Translations under genes and position numbers: made by a program
Shown: piece by piece, positions 24,248-29,704 of the stretch
Layout of the letters: the number at the start of each line of letters is the position of its first letter
Numbering within the stretch: the first letter of the stretch is position 1
Assembly: GCA_964432995.1 (NCBI GenBank)
Contig: CAYSPU010000038.1
Location: 1 to 29,704 of the forward strand
Origin: CAYSPU01 sp964432995
GTDB lineage: Bacteria; Verrucomicrobiota; Verrucomicrobiia; Limisphaerales; JAHDYP01
DNA length: 29,704 bases
Reading direction: 5' to 3'
Notes under the pieces: model-generated
Database searches by the model: none
Told to the model about the DNA's origin: nothing
The model's input: the letters and a program-made list of their open reading frames with translations, nothing else

Positions 24248-24521
24248 ATCAGCGACGACGCACGCTGTGAACCTCCGCGGCTTGGTTACTGATCTGGACG
24301 GTTTCGCAGCCGAGGTCGGAAAGACTCGCAACCACTATACCCACCACAACCCGGCTGATCTCGCGTTGGGCGGTGTGGCCGAACGGGCGGACTTGGTACG
24401 GATGAACGAGAAACTGAAACTCCTGTTCCAGATGTGTGTTCTCAGCGATTTGGGCATCCCGGCAGGACGCTTCAGCTGCCTGCGCCGACAGCTTGCCACG
24501 GAAATCATCGAATACACATGA
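24141..24521 (+). pseudogene. ApeA-type HEPN domain, C-terminal remnant
   Basis: In a different frame from the XRE gene, about 126 residues resemble the C-terminal HEPN domain of ApeA-like antiphage proteins: LAHLSLAQALEAYHG, then SHRDRGLRAKISE, then VGKTRNHYTHHNPADL, and LKLLFQMCVLSDLGIP. R-N-H-Y-T-H fits the HEPN R-x4-H nuclease motif. The large N-terminal part of the family is missing, and the stretch between the EAYHG and SHRDRG segments is shorter than I would expect. There is no start codon of its own in front of the similarity. Assignment rests on motif recall, not on a search. Confidence 0.6.
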
Positions 24522-24545
24522 TGGAACCGCTCCAGCGCCTGCTGA

Positions 24546-24809
24546 TCATCCAAGCGCCTCGTGCACGTGAGGTTCTCGTGTGCTGAGCAGTCCCGCCTCC
24601 TTCAACTTCTCCGCCAAAGCCCGCTGCCGCTCCCCAATCTTGTCCTGCTTGCCGGCGTTCGCCCGCTGCGGCATGAGCTCCAGGCTGGCGATCACGTTGT
24701 CCAGCTCTGGCACCACGGCACGTGGGATGATGTGGTCGACGCTCAACTGGTCGCCCGCGTGCGGACCACGGCGGACGGTTGCCGCCTTGCCCTGGTACCT
24801 CCATGGCCC
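24546..24809 (-). pseudogene. HNH endonuclease, C-terminal remnant
   Basis: The minus-strand frame, open from a stop at 24810, reads WRYQGKAATVRRGPHAGDQ and then LSVDHIIPRAVVPELDNV, LELMPQRANAGKQDKIGERQ. The DHIIPR motif with the following N and K residues is the core of an HNH nuclease (metal-binding Asp-His and later Asn). The N-terminal half is absent; the only possible start, TTG 24746, is immediately before the motif. It ends 24 bases from the stop of the convergent HEPN remnant and lies antisense to the open but meaningless upstream extension of the NERD frame. Confidence 0.65.
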
Positions 24810-24878
24810 TCAGCGGGTTCTCCGGTTGAGCGCCTCGATTTCGTAGCTGAGGTTCCGACCGAAGCGGCGCTAGCGGCG

Positions 24879-25418
24879 ATGCGAGCGAGCGATCCGCCGA
24901 TTCAGTATTTGGTGGGCATCCATGACCTTGCTACTCCATTCGGGAACGTGGACCATGTTGTCACCGGCCCCACGGGCGTCTTCCTCCTGGATACCAAGAA
25001 TTGGCGCGGCGTCATTTCGCCGGACGGCAAAGGTGAGCTGATGGTCAATGGGCAGCCCACCGAAAGAGCCCAGATCCGCCCGTTCCTCGGCAGGATGCTC
25101 GGCATCCGCGACAAGGTTCGCGCCCTGGCACCAGGACTGGATCCATTCTACCAAGCCGTCTTCGTGTTCACGTCTGCCCGCGTCGAGGCGAAGTGGGGCA
25201 CCACAAGCACAGTCCACTGCATCCGCGATGAACAACTTCACGACTACATCGCGAACAAGAAGCTCGGGGGCCGTCTGAGTCCTGCCGCAGTCCAGACTCT
25301 CGCTCAAGCGTTCCTTGCCTTGGCCCACATGGAGCGGGGCTTCACGGAGCGATCCAGCTCTCCCGGCGCTTCAGCGCGAAGAGCAACCCAAGCAGAGCCC
25401 GCTCACGCACGGGTGTGA
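24879..25418 (+). pseudogene. NERD-domain protein, N-terminally truncated
   Basis: The NERD (nuclease-related) domain is clear: FGNVDHVVTGPTGVFLLD then TKNWRGVISPDGKGELMVNG, followed by FVFTSARVEAKWGTT and LHDYIANKK. NERD shares the PD-(D/E)XK-type fold; the D-x(n)-D-x-K pattern is visible (VDH, LLDTK). The frame is open back to a GTG at 24561, but everything before about 24820 is antisense to the HNH remnant and not protein-like, and the usual leading helix with the conserved Glu is missing. I therefore show it from ATG 24879. It is probably a fragment left by rearrangement. Confidence 0.6.
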
Positions 25419-25651
25419 ACGCACAGGGAGCGCAGGACGTGTTGGACCAAGAGGGTCTTGCCCACGCCGTTGGGACCATGGAGCAAGCCGCTGGCGCGCA
25501 GCGCGACCAACTCTTCGAGGCGACGCTGGGGGGCCTGGAAGGTGTCGGAGAGGTGGGGGTTATCGACCGCGGCCGCGAAGGGCATTGGGCTGGCGCCCCA
25601 GAGGGTTCTGAGGGCGGTGTCCAGGTCGGGAGGATCTGTCAGGGCGCTCAC
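25403..25651 (-). pseudogene. AAA ATPase (ExeA/TniB-like), truncated after Walker A
   Basis: From a GTG at 25651 the frame reads SALTDPPDLDTALRTLWG, then MPFAAAV and LEELVALRASGLLHGPNG, completing Walker A as GPNGVGKT. This is how transposition- or secretion-associated ExeA-like ATPases begin. Only 16 residues follow before a stop; Walker B and the rest are gone. It overlaps the end of the NERD frame by 16 bases, consistent with a deletion junction. Such ATPases commonly accompany a DDE transposase; none is recognisable here. Confidence 0.55.
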
Positions 25652-25844
25652 AATCACGGTCGGTATAGGTCTGGGCGTTGAGGCGTTTGTCGCAGCGGCG
25701 GGTGGGGCCGACGTAGATCCGTTATCGTTCGGAGAAGTTGCTGGACAACGCGAATGCGCATCGCCAGCAGCTCGGGGACGCGAAGTTCTCACGGCGCTCA
25801 ATCGGGTGGCGACCGCCAGCGGAGAAGAGGCCGACGGCGGTGTC

Positions 25845-25868
25845 GGCCGCCCGATTGGCCGCCCGATT
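25845..25868. repeat. 12-base direct repeat
   Basis: GGCCGCCCGATT occurs twice in direct succession, about 40 bases before the next gene's ATG. It may be a recent slippage duplication. Confidence 0.6.
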
Positions 25869-25908
25869 GGCTTTGCCTCCCTGTGCCCCTGCGTTACGCT
25901 GTGGGCGA

Positions 25909-27423
25909 ATGCACTTGCCCACCTTGCAGACCTTCATTCGGAGAATTCGACCGGAGCCCTTGATTGTCCTTGCCTGGTCCCTCGCTTGCGCCGCGGCGTT
26001 ATTGGCCGACGAGCAGGGCGCGATTGATGTCGGCGACCGGCGAGAGCTGTTTGTCGATCGGTTTCTGCTCGATCGCCTGGACGGCGTCGAACAGCGGTTG
26101 CACTCAGCGACCCCACGCGAGGTGGTGATGGTGTGCGATGCGGCGTGGGAGGGGAGCGGCTGCGGATACGAGACCGTGTTCCGCGACGGCCCTCTCATCC
26201 GCATGTACTACATTGCCGCGGACCTGACCAGCGCCGACGGCACGAAGCTGGCCTCGCGACCGATCTTCGCCTGCTACGCCGAGAGCCGGGATGGCGTTCA
26301 CTGGGTGAAGCCCGATTTGGGGCTCTTCGAGTACGATGGGTCGAGACACAACAACATCGTGTGGTCGGCCCCCAGCCTGGACAACTTCACGCCGATGAAG
26401 GACCCGAACCCGGATTGTCGTCCGGGCGAACAATACAAGGCGGTGTCCTCGGGTCCGGGTGGGCTGTGGGCGTACAAGTCGGACGACGGTCTCCATTGGT
26501 CGCCGTTGGCGGACCAACCGATCGTCACCAAAGGAGCTTTCGACACCCAGAATAACGCTTTCTGGGACCCGCTGCGCCGTCACTACTGGTGTTACTTCCG
26601 CGACTTTCACAACGGGATTCGCGACATCCGCGTGTCCACCTCGCCCGATTTCCGTACTTGGACCGAGCCCGTCTTGCTGCGTTACCCTGACGCGTCCGAC
26701 GAGGCCCTCTACACGAACCAGATTCTCCCGTACCACCGTGCCCCGCACCTTTTCATTGGGTTTCCCACACGGTACGTTGAACGCCCATGGGGGCCTTCGA
26801 TGAATGCCCTGCCCGACCGGGAGCATCGCCAGCGGCGCATGAAGTTCCACCCCCGCTATGGCACGGCCGTGACCGACGGCCTGTTCATGAGCAGCCGCGA
26901 CGGCCGCACGTTTAACCGCTTCGAGGAGGCCTTCCTCCGCCCCGGGTTGGAGCGCCGGGACAACTGGGTTTACGGCGATTGTTACCAAAGCCTGGGCCTG
27001 CTCGAAACCCCAGCCGGCGATCCCACAGCCCCGTCGGAACTGACCTTCTATGTGGGCGAGAACCATTGGAAAGGCCCCAAGCAGCTCCGCCGCTACACGC
27101 TGCGCATGGACGGCTTTGCCTCGCTCAGCGCCCGCGGTCGCGGTGAGTTCCTGACCAAGCCCCTGACCTTCCGCGGCAAGGAGCTGGCGCTGAACTTCTC
27201 CAGCTCCGCCGCGGGTCACGTGCGCGTCGAGCTCCAGGATTGCGGCGGTCGCCCGCTTCCCGGCTTCGAGCTAGCCGACAGCGATGAACTCTTCGGCGAC
27301 ACGCTCGAACGAGTGGTGACCTGGCGGAACAGAGCCGACGTGAGCGCCTTGGCCGGGCGCCCCATCCGAGTTCGGATGGCCATGCGCGATGCGGACGTCT
27401 ACTCCTTGAGGTTCCAGCCGTAA
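25909..27423 (+). CDS. Secreted GH32/GH43-like beta-propeller protein
   Basis: A 504-residue exported protein: basic N-terminus, hydrophobic segment about 17-32, cleavage likely near LLA-DEQ. The mature part opens with GDRRELFVDRFLLDRL, a common start among planctomycete and verrucomicrobial glycosidase-like proteins, then propeller-style repeats (CYAESRDGVHWVKPDLG, AYKSDDGLHWSPLA, VSTSPDFRTWTEPV, FMSSRDGRTFNRF) of the five-bladed GH32/43/130 type. The last ~100 residues form a separate beta-rich module (LTFRGKELALNFSSSA). Likely acts on oligosaccharides outside the cytoplasm, but I cannot assign the catalytic acids. ATG 25909 is chosen because the signal peptide follows directly; the frame is open to 25738 without protein-like sequence. 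Confidence 0.78.
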   Translation: MHLPTLQTFIRRIRPEPLIVLAWSLACAAALLADEQGAIDVGDRRELFVDRFLLDRLDGVEQRLHSATPREVVMVCDAAWEGSGCGYETVFRDGPLIRMYYIAADLTSADGTKLASRPIFACYAESRDGVHWVKPDLGLFEYDGSRHNNIVWSAPSLDNFTPMKDPNPDCRPGEQYKAVSSGPGGLWAYKSDDGLHWSPLADQPIVTKGAFDTQNNAFWDPLRRHYWCYFRDFHNGIRDIRVSTSPDFRTWTEPVLLRYPDASDEALYTNQILPYHRAPHLFIGFPTRYVERPWGPSMNALPDREHRQRRMKFHPRYGTAVTDGLFMSSRDGRTFNRFEEAFLRPGLERRDNWVYGDCYQSLGLLETPAGDPTAPSELTFYVGENHWKGPKQLRRYTLRMDGFASLSARGRGEFLTKPLTFRGKELALNFSSSAAGHVRVELQDCGGRPLPGFELADSDELFGDTLERVVTWRNRADVSALAGRPIRVRMAMRDADVYSLRFQP

Positions 27424-28076
27424 GCCCGCCGCCCGTGGCGGAAGAAAGACCGCCTTTGGGGCATGGTGGGTTGCCTGGTTCATTGTTCAGGGACACCGAC
27501 GTGTTCACTGGGTCGGAGCGCGGCACGACGGTCCCGCGGCATGGGTTATGAAGAAGCTCATGCCCTTCGTGGCCGACGCCCCCACCATGCACGAAGGCAT
27601 CAGCCGCCTGGCGCGGGCCTGGGGCGAGTACCGGCAAACCCTGGGTCAGAGGAGCGGGCGCGTCGAGGTCATCGCGTAGAAGGTGAACCCACGTCCAGGA
27701 TCATGGCCACGCGGGGTGCCAGCTTGGTGCCGTTGCGCCGTTCCTCCCGCCGGACGCGGGCCAGGCGCGGGGACAGGTGGGCCTCGTCCTGGTGGAGCGC
27801 GAAGAGGGCGAATCCGGGAAAACCCGGCTGAAGTCCTCGCCGCTCGGAATCCGTGCCCAGGAGGTCAAGTCTCGGCCGCCGCTGTTCCAGTCCTCGCTCC
27901 TGTCGAGGACTCCAGACGAGCGAGGCGCGGGACGAGGGTCGAGAGCGGGAGATTGTTGTTCCCAGGTTGCGGACGGGATGAGTCTGAGGCGCGCCTCGCT
28001 GGGCGGTTGCACGAAGGGCATCCTGAGGAGTGCTTCAGCTTGCGAAGACCCGCCCGGAGTGCCATGGTGGAGACCC
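27424..28076. other. Long gene-poor stretch
   Basis: About 650 bases between two secreted-protein genes. One 43-residue frame (27548-27679) looks protein-like; the rest shows no convincing coding on either strand. A 7-base-pair inverted repeat (GTCCTCG/CGAGGAC) lies at 27890-27910. Could be remains of a lost gene or mobile element. Confidence 0.45.
27548..27679 (+). CDS. Small hypothetical protein or gene remnant
   Basis: A 43-residue frame starting MKKLMPFVADAPTMHEGI and continuing SRLARAWGEYRQTLG. Its composition is protein-like, unlike the overlapping frames, and it has an ATG, but no ribosome-binding site is obvious. I do not recognise it; it may be the end of a decayed gene. Confidence 0.25.
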   Translation: MKKLMPFVADAPTMHEGISRLARAWGEYRQTLGQRSGRVEVIA

Positions 28077-29704
28077 ATGGAAGCTATCCCCTGTCGATTC
28101 CCCCGTTTCTTCTTTGTGCTTCTGATCGCAGGGTCCGTCCGGGTCTGGAGTGCGGAGTCGGACTACTTCCTCAACCCGCCGGGATGCCAGTGGGGCCGCC
28201 TTCTCTTCACGAACTTCGTGAGTTCGCGCGCACTGGCCGTCGAACGCTGCCATGAAGGGTTCGTCGTGGCCGGCGTGGTCAGGCAACCGGGCGAGCTTGT
28301 GTATGATTGGGCGGCGATGGCGGTGCTGGCCGAGGACGGCACCCTCATCCGCAGCAACGTCTTCCTGGGGCCTGAGTATCTGGAGTGGGGGCGCCTGGGG
28401 TGCGGCGCGAGCGCGGTGATCGTCTCGCACGACTCGTTGGGCCAGCCGGACGGCTACGTCGTGACCGGCTACAAACACCAGCATTTCACCGGAATCATCG
28501 ACGATCCCCTCCCGGAATGGATGAACCCCACTCTCTGGGTCATGAAGACCGATCTGCTGCTGCAACCCCTGTGGCAGACGAACGTCGCCCGCGGGGTGTT
28601 TGAACACGGGCCCAGCTTGGCGCGCTGGGGGACCGGCATCGCGGAAATGGCCGACGGCTACTGGGTCACGGGACAGGCGCACTCGGATTACCTCATCGAC
28701 CCGCTCGGCAGGGACATGGGCGACGTGGGGTTGGGCTGCCTGCTGCGCCTGGACCGCAATGGCCAGGTGCTCGAGGTGCGGGAAGCCCTGCAACCCGGCA
28801 ACGAGTGGCTGTGGACCGGCCCCAAATCGATCAAGCCCACCTCCGACGGCGGCGCCATCCTCACCATCCGCCTTTCGGATGTCCGGTTGAACTCGTCGCG
28901 CCTTCCCGTCTGGACAAACACGCAGCCCGTCTGGAACTACGATATGCGACAAGTCGCGGGCGGCGGTTACGTGTCGGTCGGGAGAGAACAGGTGCCCGGG
29001 GTCCCGAGCGCCTCCTACCGGAACGCCGTGCTCGGTTCGTATTCCGCCGGCGGCGCCCTGCAGTGGAGCACTCTGCATGGCAGAGACCATGAGCGGGATA
29101 TCGGACGCTCGCTCGTCGAGGCAGCGGACAGCTTCCTCATTGCCGGGCAGACCGACTCGATCGGGGCGGGCGGAGACGACGTGTGGGTGATCAAGACCAG
29201 CCGGAGCGGCGCGCGTCTCTGGGATACTGCCCTGGGCGGCGCCGGGACCGACGCCGCCTATGCCGCGGCGTTGTCTCAAGACGGGCGCTTGGTTGTGGCC
29301 GGCGAGGCGGGGGTGGGCGAGAACCAGTGGATGTGGATTGTGAAGGTCGAGCCGGACCTGCACGTGCCCCATGCCAGTTTCACGGTGCAGCCGCCGAGCC
29401 CCGTGTTCTGGGATCAGGTCTTGACCTTCAACGCCAGCGGATCGAGCAATCCCGGGGCCTCGATCGCGTCGTACCGATGGGATTTTGGGGATGGCACCAC
29501 CGGCACCGGAGTGAGCGTGCAGCACCGCTATCCCGCCGTTGGCATCTACGACGTGGGGCTCGAGGTGTTGAGCGCCGATGGCCCCCGGGCCTGGGCCACG
29601 CAGAGCGTCGAGGTGGCCGGTCTGGTAATGCAATGGCAGCGGTCCTATGGTGGGGACAATCACGACGTGTTGGGCATCGTCGACGCCCCTGATGGCGGGT
29701 TCGT
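28077..29704 (+). CDS. Secreted repeat/PKD-domain protein, 3' end beyond the window
   Basis: The frame opens at ATG 28077 and runs without a stop to the window end (542 codons). The N-terminus is a signal peptide (FPRFFFVLLIAGSVRVWSA, cleaving near WSA-ESD). Residues about 50-425 hold propeller-type repeats with the recurrent pattern of an aspartate-rich GG turn, WVIKTSRSGARLW and GRLVVAGEAG, as in extracellular delta-60/Kelch-like repeat proteins. Residues about 430-515 are a PKD domain (FNASGSSNPGASIASYRWDF then GDGTTGTG and YPAVGIYDV). A new repeat starts after it (WQRSYGGDNHDVLGIV). Likely an exported adhesion or binding protein; the C-terminus, perhaps with a sorting signal, is not seen. 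Confidence 0.8.
   Translation, partial: MEAIPCRFPRFFFVLLIAGSVRVWSAESDYFLNPPGCQWGRLLFTNFVSSRALAVERCHEGFVVAGVVRQPGELVYDWAAMAVLAEDGTLIRSNVFLGPEYLEWGRLGCGASAVIVSHDSLGQPDGYVVTGYKHQHFTGIIDDPLPEWMNPTLWVMKTDLLLQPLWQTNVARGVFEHGPSLARWGTGIAEMADGYWVTGQAHSDYLIDPLGRDMGDVGLGCLLRLDRNGQVLEVREALQPGNEWLWTGPKSIKPTSDGGAILTIRLSDVRLNSSRLPVWTNTQPVWNYDMRQVAGGGYVSVGREQVPGVPSASYRNAVLGSYSAGGALQWSTLHGRDHERDIGRSLVEAADSFLIAGQTDSIGAGGDDVWVIKTSRSGARLWDTALGGAGTDAAYAAALSQDGRLVVAGEAGVGENQWMWIVKVEPDLHVPHASFTVQPPSPVFWDQVLTFNASGSSNPGASIASYRWDFGDGTTGTGVSVQHRYPAVGIYDVGLEVLSADGPRAWATQSVEVAGLVMQWQRSYGGDNHDVLGIVDAPDGGF

Noticed and set aside
24561..24878. N-terminal extension of the NERD frame
   Set aside because: This part is antisense to the HNH remnant, which has real motifs; the extension itself is not protein-like.
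26104..27219. 371-codon minus-strand open frame
   Set aside because: Antisense to the secreted propeller protein; no domain-like features.
28035..29663. 542-codon minus-strand open frame
   Set aside because: The plus strand encodes a signal peptide and a PKD domain over the same DNA; the antisense frame has no recognisable domain.
1..29704. CRISPR array, tRNA, rRNA or complete insertion sequence
   Set aside because: I saw no spaced direct repeats of CRISPR size, no cloverleaf or rRNA-like sequence and no intact transposase on either strand by eye; a covariance-model scan was not possible.

Overview
The window is high-GC and gene-dense, probably from Verrucomicrobiota (a Limisphaerales/Pedosphaerales-type genome; Planctomycetota or Lentisphaerota are less likely alternatives). 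The hints are a 33-residue Lys/Arg-rich bS22/COX24-like protein behind hisG, a heptameric GTTGGAA repeat tract, several secreted carbohydrate-active or beta-propeller proteins, and GTG/TTG starts. There is no rRNA gene to settle this, so the phylum call is inference.

Region 1 (5-9931, all +) is a compact fatty-acid/polyketide-type operon and the most unusual part. A 1302-residue protein fuses a B12-binding radical SAM enzyme to two ketosynthase (KS) domains. A second protein carries two more. In both, the first KS has the Cys-His-Lys-His active-site set and the second has lost the nucleophile, as in KS/chain-length-factor pairs, but here fused in cis and duplicated. Next come a dedicated acyl carrier protein, a GcvT-like folate-type protein, a hotdog thioesterase, FabG and FabD. 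No dehydratase or enoyl reductase is visible; the locus may continue left of position 1.

Region 2 (9932-14249, +) begins with a fusion of a LuxI/N-acyl-amino-acid-synthase-like GNAT domain and a HisC-like PLP aminotransferase. It could use the acyl-ACP from region 1 to make an acylated amine (inference). Then come purN, hisG and the bS22-like gene.

Region 3 (14250-23395) holds a TPR protein, a convergent lipoprotein, an AMP-dependent ligase, an orphan nuoA whose 3' end overlaps the ligase gene by 32 bases, a secreted esterase, a POT-like transporter and araA. The intergenic stretches carry hairpins and short tandem repeats.

Region 4 (23396-25651) is a graveyard of truncated genes: an XRE regulator with an operator-like dyad and an abnormal tail, an ApeA-type HEPN C-terminus, an HNH nuclease C-terminus, a NERD-domain fragment and an AAA ATPase cut just after Walker A. 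It looks like a decayed defence/mobile island.

Region 5 (25652-29704) encodes a secreted glycosidase-like propeller protein, a gene-poor stretch, and a secreted repeat/PKD protein that runs off the right end.
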